From Arhodomonas aquaeolei DSM 8974 (GTDB taxonomy: Bacteria; Pseudomonadota; Gammaproteobacteria; Nitrococcales; Nitrococcaceae), in the NCBI RefSeq assembly GCF_000374645.1, contig NZ_KB894807.1, positions 1-64,000 of the forward strand: a stretch of DNA of 64,000 bases, written 5' to 3'. Position numbers and translations under genes: made by a program. The notes beneath the pieces were generated by a model. The model was given only the letters and a program-made list of their open reading frames with translations. It made no database searches and was not told where the DNA came from. Shown piece after piece: positions 50,798 through 61,623 of this stretch (positions are counted from its first letter, which is position 1; each line of letters starts with the position of its first letter).

Positions 50798-51553
50798 TTA
50801 CGCCGCCTCGTCGTCGAACAGCGCATAGCCGGAGCGCTCGAGCTCCTCGGCCAGCTCCTTGCCACCGGTCTGCACGATCCGGCCGTTGACCAGCACGTGC
50901 ACGGTGTCCGGCACGATGTGCTCGAGCAGCCGCTGGTAGTGGGTGATCACCAGGAAGCCGCGCTCGTCGTCGCGCATGGCATTGACGCCGTCGGCGACGG
51001 TGCGCAGCGCGTCGATGTCGAGCCCGGAGTCGGTCTCGTCGAGGATCGCGAGCATGGGCTCGAGCACGGCGAGCTGGAAGACCTCGTTGCGCTTCTTCTC
51101 GCCGCCGGAGAAGCCCTCGTTGACCGGGCGCTGGAGCAGCGACTCGTCGAGCTTCACGGTCTTGGCGCGCTCGCGGATGAGCTGCAGGAACTCCATCGCG
51201 TCGAGCTCCTCCTGGCCGCGGTACTTGCGGATCGCGTTGAGCGCGGCCTTGAGGAAGTAGGTGTTGGACACCCCGGGGATCTCCACCGGGTACTGGAAGC
51301 CGAGGAAGATACCCTCCCGGGCGCGCTCCTCCGGCGCGAGCTCCAGAAGGTTGCGGCCACGGTAGCGGATCTCGCCGGCGGTGACCTCGTAGCGCTCGTC
51401 ACCGGCGAGCACCTTGGAGAGCGTGCTCTTGCCCGAGCCGTTCGGGCCCATGATGGCGTGCACCTTCCCCGGCTCGATGTCGAGGTCGATGCCCTTGAGG
51501 ATCTCGGTGCCGTCCACCGAGGCGTGCAGGTTCCTGATCTCCAGCAGTGCCAT
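50798..51553 (-). CDS. sufC: Fe-S assembly ATPase SufC
   Basis: 251 residues. ABC ATPase: Walker A GPNGSGKSTLS, Q-loop FQYPVEIPGV, signature FSGGEKKRNEV and Walker B LAILDETDSGLDIDAL. Drives the SufB-SufD scaffold. About 84 bases after sufB, the largest gap in the operon. Confidence 0.95.
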   Translation of the reverse strand: MALLEIRNLHASVDGTEILKGIDLDIEPGKVHAIMGPNGSGKSTLSKVLAGDERYEVTAGEIRYRGRNLLELAPEERAREGIFLGFQYPVEIPGVSNTYFLKAALNAIRKYRGQEELDAMEFLQLIRERAKTVKLDESLLQRPVNEGFSGGEKKRNEVFQLAVLEPMLAILDETDSGLDIDALRTVADGVNAMRDDERGFLVITHYQRLLEHIVPDTVHVLVNGRIVQTGGKELAEELERSGYALFDDEAA

Positions 51554-51637
51554 GTCTGGCCTCCAGCGAATTCTTGCGGGTCCGGTTCGGCGGCGCGCCC
51601 TCGTCGCGGGGCGCTGCCACGGTGTCTCGTGCGCGGT

Positions 51638-53060
<1,423 letters not shown>

Positions 53061-53077
<17 letters not shown>

Positions 53078-53552
53078 AGCGGACTCCGGAAAACTCAATG
53101 GGAAATTCGTCACGGGCACCCGGCCCGGCGGTGCCGGGCATGTCGGGCTCCGGGGCACTCATCTCGGCGAGGGTGATGCGCGAGAGCGCCTCGTGCACCA
53201 CCCGGTTGATTCGGGTCCAGTTGCCGCTGACCGTGCAGTAGTTGCTGTACTGGCAGGCCTCGACCCCTTCCTCCACGCACTCGGTGAGCGAAATGGGGCC
53301 TTCCAGCGCGGCAATGATCTCCGCCACCGTGATCTCCTCCGGGCGCCGGGCGAGGCCGTAGCCACCCTTGGCACCACGGTACGAGACCAGGATGCCGGCC
53401 CGTGCCAGGTGCTTGAGGATCTTGCTGACCATCGGCTGCGGCAGCCCACGCCGGTCCGCGAGCGTCGCCGCGGTCACCCGCGCGTCGTCATCGCGTGCCA
53501 GCATCGAGAGGATGCCGATGCCATAGTCGGTTTCACGGTTAATTCGTATCAT
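53061..53552 (-). CDS. Rrf2-family regulator of the SUF operon
   Basis: 163 residues. Winged-helix Rrf2 protein ([60 protein letters not shown]) with three Cys in [16 protein letters not shown], the cluster-binding pattern of IscR-type sensors. It is the first gene of the operon and probably represses it when Fe-S supply is sufficient. A TAGAAT -10-like box lies only about 10 bases before the ATG, which would give a very short leader. Confidence 0.92.
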
Positions 53553-53712
53553 CGCAGTCCGGATTCTAACTCAAAACGGACTCTTTTGGTACAGATTAAA
53601 CCGATGACCGGTCCGGCAGCGGGGTTCACCGCGGCGAGCGGACCTGGAGATGGGGCGGGAATGGCGGGGACGCCCCGGGACGGGACACCCCCGCAACGAA
53701 GAGGCAGGCGCC

Positions 53713-54582
53713 TCAGAGGGTGTCGAGGACCTCACGACGCTTGCGGCTGTACTCCTCATCGGTGATCAGGCCGTCCTCGTGGAGGGACTTCAGCAGCTTC
53801 AGCCGGTCCCGCGCGGTGCGCGACGGTGCCGGGGTATCGGCCGCCGCCGGCGCCGGCTGCTCCGCCGGATCGGTCCCGGCCTTCGCCCCGGCCTCGGGCA
53901 GCGCCGGAAGCTCCCCCTCCGTGGTCTTCACCGCGAGAACGACCCAGTCGTCCCGCTCCATACGCGACTCCCAGCCACGGCTCCAGACGGTGCCGCCCTC
54001 GTTGATCACCTCTTCGCGGGTGCCCACGCGGGCATCGGCGACGAACCCGCGCACCTCGTCCTCGGGCAACGGCTCGGAGACCGTGCCGAAGAGCACGTTG
54101 AGCCGGCCGTCCTCGACGAAGACCCGCGCCGTGGTCAGCCGCACCGGATCGAAGAAGGTGAAGCCGCCGCGCCGGGCCGCGGTGGCGAAGGCGACCGCCT
54201 GGTCCGGACCCGCCTCGGCAAGCCCGCGCACCAGGGTCGGCACCAGAACGTCGAGCTGCGCGACACTGAAGAGCCGGATGGCACGCTCGTTGTCTCCGTC
54301 GCGCTCGACGCGCAGCTTGATGTCATAGAGCGCCTGTCGCAGCCACTGGGGATCGACGTGCACCGGCTGATCATAGCCGCCGCCGCGGGGCTCGGCGGCC
54401 ACGAGCTTCACCCAGCCCCGGTCCGCGTCCGACCAGATGGTCTTCTGGCCGACGACCTCGCCCGGCTGTGCCTGCTCCTGCCCGGCGCCGGGCGGCGGTG
54501 CGGTGGTGCTGCAGCCGGTAACCGCCACGGCCAGCAGCAGGCTCGCGGCAACCCCCGTGATTCCCTTGGTCAGCGTGCCCAT
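53713..54582 (-). CDS. Lipoprotein with C-terminal SHOCT domain
   Basis: 289 residues from the ATG at 54582. Lipoprotein signal GVAASLLLAVAVTGCS. The middle (about 50-190) is a predicted alpha/beta domain (GWVKLVAAEPRGGG, WLRQALYDIKLRVERDGDNE, VFVEDGRLNVLFGTVSEPLP) of unknown function; the end RLKLLKSLHEDGLITDEEYS is a SHOCT domain, an oligomerisation motif. Divergent from glucokinase, 140 bases away. Confidence 0.82.
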   Translation of the reverse strand: MGTLTKGITGVAASLLLAVAVTGCSTTAPPPGAGQEQAQPGEVVGQKTIWSDADRGWVKLVAAEPRGGGYDQPVHVDPQWLRQALYDIKLRVERDGDNERAIRLFSVAQLDVLVPTLVRGLAEAGPDQAVAFATAARRGGFTFFDPVRLTTARVFVEDGRLNVLFGTVSEPLPEDEVRGFVADARVGTREEVINEGGTVWSRGWESRMERDDWVVLAVKTTEGELPALPEAGAKAGTDPAEQPAPAAADTPAPSRTARDRLKLLKSLHEDGLITDEEYSRKRREVLDTL

Positions 54583-54722
54583 GGTCACTCCGTGTTCCTG
54601 TATCGTGATTGGCGTTTCTCCGTGGACGAAGACTATCACCGCCGCCCCGGTGACGTCCGCATCGCCCCGTGACGGAAACGTTACACTCGACGGGGAACCC
54701 ACTCCGGGGAGGCACCCCCACT

Positions 54723-55697
54723 ATGGCGACGGCCCATCACGGCACACCCTGGCTGATCGCCGACATCGGCGGCACCCGGGCCCGCTTCGCACTCGCCGAC
54801 CCGGACGACGGCGCTATCCACCACGTCCGCGAACTGGTCACCGCCGACTTCACCGACCTGGCCACCGCCGCGAATCACTACCTGGACGGTCTCCCCGCCG
54901 CCCCGCGACCACGCCGGGCGCTGTGCGCCGTCGCCGGCCCGGTGGCGGGAGACCGGATCGCGCTGACCAACGGGCCGTGGCGTTTCTCCACGACACAGGC
55001 CCGGGACCGGCTGGGGCTGGAAGGACTGGAGATCGTCAACGACTTCGTGGCCCAGGCGCTGGCGGTGCCGGGCCTGTCACGGTCGGAATGTACACCGGTG
55101 AATCCGGGCGCCGCGGGGCCCGCGGCGCCGATTGCCGTGCTCGGCCCGGGTACCGGGCTGGGCATATCGGTGCTCGTCCCCTGCCCTGGCGGCGGACACC
55201 ACGCCGTCGGCGGCGAAGGCGGACACGCCAGCTTCGCCCCCTGCGACGCCCGCGAGGAGGCCGTCGCACAGGCGCTGCGGCAGCGCTTCGGCCACTGCAG
55301 TGCCGAACGCGTTGCCTCCGGGATGGGGCTGACCGCGGTCCACGACGCCCTCGCCGAACTCGACGGCGCGCCGCCGGAGGCGCTCGCGCCCGCGGCCATC
55401 ATCGCCGCCGCCGACGCGGGCGGCACCCGCGCCGCGGAGACGCTCACGCTGTTCACCCGGGCACTCGCGACCGTCGCCGCGGGGGTCGCTCTGACCACCG
55501 GGGCCCGCGGCGGCGTCTACCTGGGCGGGGGCATCCTGCCCCGTCTGGGCAGCCGCTTCGACCACGCCACGTTCATGGCCCGGTTCACGGCCAAGGGGCG
55601 GATGCACGACTACCTCGCCGGCATCCCCGTATGGCGTATCGACGCACCGTTACCCGCCCTTGCGGGCCTCGCCCGTGCCGTCACGGACCGCCCCTGA
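54723..55697 (+). CDS. glk: Glucokinase
   Basis: 324 residues from the ATG at 54723. ROK-independent Glk family: WLIADIGGTRARFALAD phosphate loop, LTNGPWRFSTTQARDRLGLE, IVNDFVAQALAVPGL, GPGTGLGISVLVPC and GGEGGHASFAP. Phosphorylates glucose with ATP. A longer open frame upstream is not supported by the family. GGGGAGG occurs 13-20 bases before the ATG. Confidence 0.93.
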   Translation: MATAHHGTPWLIADIGGTRARFALADPDDGAIHHVRELVTADFTDLATAANHYLDGLPAAPRPRRALCAVAGPVAGDRIALTNGPWRFSTTQARDRLGLEGLEIVNDFVAQALAVPGLSRSECTPVNPGAAGPAAPIAVLGPGTGLGISVLVPCPGGGHHAVGGEGGHASFAPCDAREEAVAQALRQRFGHCSAERVASGMGLTAVHDALAELDGAPPEALAPAAIIAAADAGGTRAAETLTLFTRALATVAAGVALTTGARGGVYLGGGILPRLGSRFDHATFMARFTAKGRMHDYLAGIPVWRIDAPLPALAGLARAVTDRP

Positions 55698-55770
55698 GCG
55701 GCAAGGCCGGCACGCGGCGGCATGCCCGTGTTACGATTGCGGGCTGACCGAAAGACGACAGGCACGGTCC

Positions 55771-56247
55771 ATGACCCGTTCCCCACAGACCGACGCGGCG
55801 GATATCGACCACCTCGGGCTCATGCTCGCGGAGACCGCCCAGCAGTGGCGCCAGGCCCTGGACACGCGGCTGCGCCCGCTGGGGCTCAGCCAGGCCAAAT
55901 GGCGCACGCTCATGAACATCTCCCGCGGTGGCGAGGGGCTGACCCAGCGCGAGCTCGCTGCACGAACGGGCATCGAGCCGCCGACGGTAGTGCGCCTGCT
56001 CGACCGCCTCGCCGCCGACGGCTGGATCGAGCGCAAGGCCTGCAGCGACGACCGCCGGCGCAACCGCATCTACCTTACCGAGCGCGCCCACCGGGCGCTG
56101 GACCAGATCATGAGCGTCGCCGCGACACTGCGCGACGAGATGGTCGAGGGCCTCGACGAGACGGAGCTGCGCACGACCGTCACCGTGCTCGAGCGGCTGC
56201 GCGAGCGCGCAGCCACGATCACGGAATCCGAACGCGAGCGCGACTGA
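55771..56247 (+). CDS. MarR-family transcriptional regulator
   Basis: 158 residues from the ATG at 55771. Winged helix with SQAKWRTLMNISRGGEGLTQ, RELAARTGIEPPTVVRLLDR (recognition helix), LAADGWIERKACSDDRRRNR (wing) and YLTERAHRALDQIM. Resembles SlyA/MarR repressors of efflux or stress genes. Convergent with the quinone oxidoreductase gene, 18 bases apart; the target is unknown. Confidence 0.9.
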   Translation: MTRSPQTDAADIDHLGLMLAETAQQWRQALDTRLRPLGLSQAKWRTLMNISRGGEGLTQRELAARTGIEPPTVVRLLDRLAADGWIERKACSDDRRRNRIYLTERAHRALDQIMSVAATLRDEMVEGLDETELRTTVTVLERLRERAATITESERERD

Positions 56248-56265
56248 GCCGCACCCTCGGCCGGC

Positions 56266-57252
56266 TCAGCCGTGGGTGAGCACCAGCTTGCCGAGGTGCT
56301 GACCGGACTCCATGATCCGGTGTGCCTCCGGTGCCTGCGCGAACGCCACGGTCCGGTCCAGCACCGGTGCCAGACCGCCGTGCGCGAACAGCGGCAGCAT
56401 CTCCGCCTCGAAGGCACGCACCACCTGGATACGGCGCTCCAGCGGCAGGCTGCGCATGGTCATCGCCCGGAGCGTGAGCCGGCGCATGAGCACCGCGCCG
56501 AGGTTCAGCTCGGTACGGCTGCCGCCCATCATCCCCACCAGCACCAGCGTGCCCTCGGCGCGCAGCGCCTTGAGCGCCGCGGGCAGGCCGTCGCCGCCCA
56601 CCAGGTCCAGGATCACGTCGGCCCCCTCGCCGGCGTTCGCCCCGCGCACCGCATCCGCGAGTGACGCCTCGCCGTCGTCGACGAACGCGGCGTCCATGCC
56701 GTGGGCGCGTACCGCGTCCAGCCGGGCGGCGTCCCGGCCGGTCCCCAGGCTGCGGGCCCCGATGGCGCGGGCCAGCTGCACCGCCGCCGTGCCCACGCCG
56801 GAGGTGGCGGCGCGGATCACGCAGAAGCCGCCCGGGCGCAGCCCCCCCTCCAGGGCGATGGCGCGCCACGCGGTGAGGAAGGCCTCGGGGAGCGCCGCGG
56901 CCCGCGCGTCGTCCATGCCCTCGGGCACCGGCAGGGTCTCGCGCTCGTGCACGAGCACGCGCTCGGCGTAGGCACCGCCGCCGACCAGGCCCATCACCCG
57001 ATCGCCGACCCGGCGCTGCACGCAGCCCTCGCCCACGGCCTCGACCTCGCCCGCGTACTCCAGCCCGGGGACATCCGCCACCACGCCGGGCGGCGCCGGA
57101 TAGTGACCGAGGCGCTGGAGCACGTCGGCACGGTTGACGCCCGCGGCGCGCACGCGCACCACGAGCTGGCCGGGGCCCGGGACCGGGTCCGGACGCTCGG
57201 CAAGGGTCAGCGCTTCGGGGCCACCGGGTTCGGGGATGTGCCAGACCTGCAT
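56266..57252 (-). CDS. NAD(P)H:quinone oxidoreductase (zinc-free MDR family)
   Basis: 328 residues from the ATG at 57252. Medium-chain dehydrogenase/reductase of the quinone oxidoreductase group: VNRADVLQRLGHYPAPPGV, VMGLVGGGAYAERVLV, RAATSGVGTAAVQLARAIGA (nucleotide loop) and the end HRIMESGQHLGKLVLTHG. No zinc ligands. Reduces quinones or related enones with NADPH. The open frame running back to 57960 is a shadow of the next gene. Confidence 0.92.
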   Translation of the reverse strand: MQVWHIPEPGGPEALTLAERPDPVPGPGQLVVRVRAAGVNRADVLQRLGHYPAPPGVVADVPGLEYAGEVEAVGEGCVQRRVGDRVMGLVGGGAYAERVLVHERETLPVPEGMDDARAAALPEAFLTAWRAIALEGGLRPGGFCVIRAATSGVGTAAVQLARAIGARSLGTGRDAARLDAVRAHGMDAAFVDDGEASLADAVRGANAGEGADVILDLVGGDGLPAALKALRAEGTLVLVGMMGGSRTELNLGAVLMRRLTLRAMTMRSLPLERRIQVVRAFEAEMLPLFAHGGLAPVLDRTVAFAQAPEAHRIMESGQHLGKLVLTHG

Positions 57253-57298
57253 CGGCTCGTCTCCTATGGCGGGTGAATGCGTATTCGCGGACGCGGGC

Positions 57299-58735
57299 TC
57301 AGCGCCCGGCCCAGGCCTTGGGGTGAAGGCTGGCGAAGGCCACCCGGCCGTCCGCCTGGCGGCCGCGCACATGGGCCACGCCGATGCCGTGCCCCCGGTG
57401 GCGGACCAGCACGTAGGGTGCCTCGGGGACCTCGGCACGGTCGAGATACAGCGGCCGCCGCGCGATGTAGTCGGCAAGGCCCGCGTCGTCCACGTCCAGG
57501 ATATTCGCCTGCGCCGCCGGCGCCCAGGCCAGCGCGAACGCCGTGGTCGGCTTCGGCGGCCGGGCCTGCGTACCGAGCACCGGCAGACCGGTGGTCTGCG
57601 TCGCGAGCCCCGGCGGCAGGCGGTGGTCCGCGCTGACCGCGCTGAGGTAGCGGCCGCCGCCACGGTGGGTGGTGACGCCGGCAAAGGCGTCTTCATCGAG
57701 CCCGTAGGTCGCCCCGAGCTCGTCGAGCACAGCGTCGTCCGCGCCCGCCGGGTGGACCAGCGCGCCGTCGGGCTCGGGGCCGTCCACCTTCTCCAGCACC
57801 GCCGCGAAAAAGCCGCCGGTGTCGTTCTGGTGCGGCCAGACCCGCGCAGCCCCGGCGAGGGACGGGTCGAAGCCCGCACGCGCCCATTCGGTGATCCCCG
57901 GCGAACACTCGAAGCCGGGCAGCCGGGCCGGGCGCACCGCGAGCTGGCCGGGAAAGGCACGCAGCACCGCGTCCACCACCGCCTCGTTCTCCTCGGGCGC
58001 CACCGTGCAGGTGGAGTAGACGATGCGCGCGCCGACCCGCGCGAGCCGGACCGCCCGGGCGAGCAGCCGCTGCTGGCGCGCCGCCAGGCGCTCGCGCATG
58101 GTCGCGTCGGCGACCTGGAAGTGCTTCATCGCGCGCTCGCCGACGACCTTGCGCCAGATCCCCTCACCGCTGCACGGCGCGTCCACCAGGATCCGGTCGA
58201 AGGGACCGTTCGAGAGCGCCAGGTCCTCGCCGGGGCGCAGGGTGATGCTGACGTTGAGCAGGCCCAGCCGGCGGATCGTGCCCTGCAGCGGCGACAGCCG
58301 CCCGCGCTGGACCTCGTTGGCATGGACGGTGCCGCGATTGCCCATGGCCAGGGCGATCTGGGCGGTCTTGTTCCCCGGCGCCGCGCACATGTCCAGGACG
58401 CGCTCGCCGGGCAAAGGGTCGAGCAGCATCACGGGCACCGTCGCGACCGCCTCCTGGGACTGGTAGAGCCCCGCGAAGTACCCCCAGTGGCCACCCGCCC
58501 CGAACCCCTCGGACAGGCGCAGCGCGCTCGGGTGCCACGGCACCGGCGTGCTCCCGACACCCGCCTCCGACAGCAGGCGCTGCAGCCCGTCACGGCTGAT
58601 CCGCGCGGGGTGGGGCCACACCGTGGGCGCCAGCGGTCGGGTGAGGCTCTCGAGGAAGGCGTCCCAGTCCGGGACGATGGCGCGGTAGCGGCCGTAGACC
58701 CGCTCCGCGGTGGCATTCGGGGCGTCGTCGCTCAT
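57299..58735 (-). CDS. rRNA cytosine-C5 methyltransferase (RsmF-like)
   Basis: 478 residues from the ATG at 58735. NOL1/NOP2/Sun family: VLDMCAAPGNKTAQIALAM (SAM site), VDAPCSGEG with the first Cys, and VYSTCTVAPEENEAVVDAVL with the catalytic Cys. The C-terminal third (AFALAWAPAAQANILDVDDA, RPLYLDRAEVPEAPYVLVRH) is a PUA-like extension like that of RsmF (YebU), which methylates C1407 of 16S rRNA. Confidence 0.9.
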   Translation of the reverse strand: MSDDAPNATAERVYGRYRAIVPDWDAFLESLTRPLAPTVWPHPARISRDGLQRLLSEAGVGSTPVPWHPSALRLSEGFGAGGHWGYFAGLYQSQEAVATVPVMLLDPLPGERVLDMCAAPGNKTAQIALAMGNRGTVHANEVQRGRLSPLQGTIRRLGLLNVSITLRPGEDLALSNGPFDRILVDAPCSGEGIWRKVVGERAMKHFQVADATMRERLAARQQRLLARAVRLARVGARIVYSTCTVAPEENEAVVDAVLRAFPGQLAVRPARLPGFECSPGITEWARAGFDPSLAGAARVWPHQNDTGGFFAAVLEKVDGPEPDGALVHPAGADDAVLDELGATYGLDEDAFAGVTTHRGGGRYLSAVSADHRLPPGLATQTTGLPVLGTQARPPKPTTAFALAWAPAAQANILDVDDAGLADYIARRPLYLDRAEVPEAPYVLVRHRGHGIGVAHVRGRQADGRVAFASLHPKAWAGR

Positions 58736-58795
58736 GGCACCGTCACGGCTCGTGGGGCGCGACAGTATGCCATTCGCCTCGCCGCGCTTCACGGC

Positions 58796-59503
58796 TCAGA
58801 CGGGATCGTGGCCGGCCGCGAAGTCGCGCAGCAGCGCGGCGAAACGGGCGTGATCGTTCGGCTGGTCGAGGCTCGTCCGCGCCCGGCGCTCCGCCTCGGC
58901 ACCCGCCTTCTCGCCGGCCCGGGGCAATAGCGCCGTGAAGAAATCGCGGTCGAACTCCGGGTGGCCCTGGACGGTGAGCACGCCCGGCGCCGCGCTCGCA
59001 TAGTGCGGGCAGAACGCCCCCGCGGCGATCCCCTCCAGCCCCGGCGCGGGCTCGAGGACCTGGTCCTGGTGGACGGAGAGGAGCGCCAGCGGCTCCCCCG
59101 CGGCCCAGGGGCCGAACGCGCGGGTCGCGGCGACCGGGTAGATGCCCAGCCCCCAGCCCTGCGGCGCGCGGCCGACCCGCCCGCCCAGGGCGGCGTGGAC
59201 GATCTGGTGGCCGAAACACACGCCGAGCAGGCGCTGCCCGGCCTCGCGGGCCGCGGCCACGAAGCCCCGCAGCTCCGCCACCCAGCCGGTGTCCGCCCAG
59301 GCATCCGCGCGCGAGCCGCTGACCACCCAGCAGTCGGCCTCGGTGACGCTCTCCGGCCGCTCGCCGGCATGAAACCGCCACGAGCGTACCGGGCCGGCAT
59401 CGCCGAGCATCGCCCCGAACAGCGCGCCGTAGCTCGGCCACGCGGTATCGAGCCCCTCGTGGAGGTCATCGCAGAGCAGCACCCCGATGCGCGGCGTGCT
59501 CAT
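58796..59503 (-). CDS. Class I glutamine amidotransferase-like protein
   Basis: 235 residues. Type 1 GATase fold: LLGVCFGHQIVHAALGGRVG with the nucleophile Cys, and LTVQGHPEFDRDFF with the His-Glu pair, so the triad is complete. Stand-alone members (YfeJ/GuaA-like) hydrolyse gamma-glutamyl compounds; no synthase partner is nearby. The start overlaps the stop of the small gene upstream by four bases. Confidence 0.87.
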   Translation of the reverse strand: MSTPRIGVLLCDDLHEGLDTAWPSYGALFGAMLGDAGPVRSWRFHAGERPESVTEADCWVVSGSRADAWADTGWVAELRGFVAAAREAGQRLLGVCFGHQIVHAALGGRVGRAPQGWGLGIYPVAATRAFGPWAAGEPLALLSVHQDQVLEPAPGLEGIAAGAFCPHYASAAPGVLTVQGHPEFDRDFFTALLPRAGEKAGAEAERRARTSLDQPNDHARFAALLRDFAAGHDPV

Positions 59504-59877
59504 GCCCGCGCCTGCATCCGCCGCCGCAAGCGCGCGAACCAGCCGGTCCGCGCCGCGGGAACCGGCGGCACCGCCGGGGTCTCGCGGGCGGCCTGCTCCG
59601 CCGCCCGTGCCGCCTCGGCGGCGAGGCGCATCTCGTTGCGCAGGAAATGATTCATCGCACCGCGGTTGCCTATCGACTCCACGAACTCGAGGTAGACATT
59701 GCGCACCAGCTTGAGGTCGCGTCGGGCGGATCCCGTCACGCCCCGGCGATCGAGGTATTCCTCCATCGGCGCACTCGTGCCAAAAATCTCCGCGAAGGCC
59801 TCCAGCTTGGCGACCTGGCGGTTGATATCCCAGCCGAGCTCTTCGGCCACCCGCAGAAACTGCTCATCCACAAACAT
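59500..59877 (-). CDS. Protein of unknown function
   Basis: 125 residues from the ATG at 59877 (MFVDEQFLRVAEELGWDINR). All-helical N-terminal 90 residues (KLEAFAEIFGTSAPMEEYLD, DLKLVRNVYLEFVESIGNRG), an Ala/Pro linker, and a basic end WFARLRRRMQARA that could contact membrane or RNA. No family recognised. Overlaps the GATase start by four bases, so it is expressed with it. Region 59878-60356 upstream has no gene; it becomes AT-rich after 60180, likely the sqr promoter area. Confidence 0.65.
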   Translation of the reverse strand: MFVDEQFLRVAEELGWDINRQVAKLEAFAEIFGTSAPMEEYLDRRGVTGSARRDLKLVRNVYLEFVESIGNRGAMNHFLRNEMRLAAEAARAAEQAARETPAVPPVPAARTGWFARLRRRMQARA

Positions 59878-60356
59878 CGCAACGACCCCCGCAACGGGCG
59901 GCGGGCAAACACCCCACCGCGAAAAAGACCCACTGACCCAAACGGAAATACCCCGGGGCGGGCGCCGCCGGGGCAATCGAGCCGGTCATAGGTATTGCCG
60001 CTTCTCGGAGCGTGGCGCATCTGACCGCACGGCGCGCTCATGCGCCGGCGTGGCGGGCCAGGATCAGGCGGGGGCCGGACCACGCATCGGGCCTCCGACA
60101 CACTCCCGGGGAACGGTACGGCAGTACCTATGACCGGATCGGAGACTATTGTCACGCTGCATCGCACAAACGGCAAGACGCTGAGCGATGGGAAATTTCA
60201 ATCGTTCCATTGAGGCGGTGAATCGCTCGCAATGAGCAAACTCAAACCGGTATGGTTTTTTAGTTCCCAACGGTCATAACAAAGAATCCATTATTCCTTC
60301 AAAATATATATAGCCCTGCGTAAGGTTGCCGGAAACGCACAACCGGGGCGAGGGGC

Positions 60357-61541
60357 ATGACGCAATCCCATGACGTTCTCATCGTCGGCGGAGGCACCGC
60401 CGGCATCACCGTGGCCGCCCAGCTGCGCCGACGGCGCAGCGACATCGACGTCGCGGTCATCGAGCCGTCCGACACCCACTACTACCAGCCCGGCTTCACC
60501 CTCGCCGGCGCCGGCGTAGCGCGTCTGCCGGAACTCTCGCGCCCGACGGCCCGGGTGATGCCCGACGGCGTGACCTGGCACCGTGCCGCGGTGACCGCGG
60601 TGGATCCGGCACAGTCCCGGGTGGGCCTCGACGACGGCCGCGAGCTCGGCTACAGCCACCTGGTGCTCGCCCCCGGCCTCACGGTCGACTGGGACGCCAT
60701 CCCCGGCGTCGCCGAGGCCCTCGGGCGCGACGGCGTCTGCAGCAACTACTCACCCGGCACCGTCGGCTACACCTGGGAGTGCCTGCGTGACCACCGCGGC
60801 GGCCGGCTGGTGTTCACGCAGCCGCCGATGCCGATCAAGTGCCCGGGTGCGCCGCAGAAGATCGCCTACCTCGCCGCCGACCACCTGCGTCGGCAGGGAC
60901 ACCGCGACGAGGCACAGATCGATTTCTACACCGCCGGCAAGGCGCTGTTCTCGGTGCCCGAGTTCGTGCCGCCGCTGGAGCGAGTGGCCGAGCGCCACGG
61001 TATCGACGTGCACTACGGCCGCCGCCTCACCGCGGTGGACGGCGCCCGCCGGGAGGCCACGTTCACCGGCGAGGACGGCGACGAGACCGTCGGCTACGAC
61101 GTCCTCCACGTCACCCCGCCCCAGCGCGCCCCGGCGTTCGTGCGCGAGGGACCGCTGGCGGACGAGGCGGGCTGGATCGCCGTCGACAAGGCCACCCTGC
61201 GCCATCCCGACTACCCGGCGGTGTTTGCGCTCGGCGATGCCTGCAACACGCCGAACTCCAAGACCGCCGCGGCGGTGCGCCGCCAGGCGCCGGTGGTGGT
61301 GGACGGCCTGCTCGCCGAGCTCGACGGCCGCACCAGCGAAGCGGCCTACGATGGTTACGGCGCCTGCCCGCTGACCACGGCCTACGGGCGGGTGCTGCTC
61401 GCGGAGTTCCGCTACGGCGGCGAGCTCGCTCCCACCTTCCCCGGTAAGCCGACGGAGGAGCGCCGGAGCATGTGGCACTTCAAGAAGGACTTCCTGCCGC
61501 GCTTCTACTGGCACCACCTGCTGCGCGGCGGCACGCTGTAG
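60357..61541 (+). CDS. sqr: Sulfide:quinone oxidoreductase
   Basis: 394 residues. Flavoprotein of the SQR family: N-terminal FAD loop VLIVGGGTAGITVAAQLRRR, YYQPGFTLAG, a Cys in GVCSNYSPGTVGYTWECLRD, MPIKCPGAPQKIAYLAADHL, and ALGDACNTPNSKTAAAVRRQ with a further Cys and the second FAD contact. The C-terminal FKKDFLPRFYWHHLLRG is a membrane-associated amphipathic end. Oxidises sulfide to sulfane sulfur, feeding electrons to quinone. Two or three of the family Cys are present. GCGAGGGG lies before the ATG. Confidence 0.92.
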   Translation: MTQSHDVLIVGGGTAGITVAAQLRRRRSDIDVAVIEPSDTHYYQPGFTLAGAGVARLPELSRPTARVMPDGVTWHRAAVTAVDPAQSRVGLDDGRELGYSHLVLAPGLTVDWDAIPGVAEALGRDGVCSNYSPGTVGYTWECLRDHRGGRLVFTQPPMPIKCPGAPQKIAYLAADHLRRQGHRDEAQIDFYTAGKALFSVPEFVPPLERVAERHGIDVHYGRRLTAVDGARREATFTGEDGDETVGYDVLHVTPPQRAPAFVREGPLADEAGWIAVDKATLRHPDYPAVFALGDACNTPNSKTAAAVRRQAPVVVDGLLAELDGRTSEAAYDGYGACPLTTAYGRVLLAEFRYGGELAPTFPGKPTEERRSMWHFKKDFLPRFYWHHLLRGGTL

Positions 61542-61623
61542 GCGCGGCCCGGCAGCGGCTTCCGCTGCCTGTGGCAGGCGCGGACCACACCGTGGTTGCC
61601 GCGCATCGACCGATCCGGCCGAT

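Noticed and set aside
56266-57960. 564-residue fusion of a quinone oxidoreductase with an upstream domain
   Set aside because: The extra N-terminal residues are an out-of-frame reading of the rRNA methyltransferase gene; the family start is the ATG at 57252.
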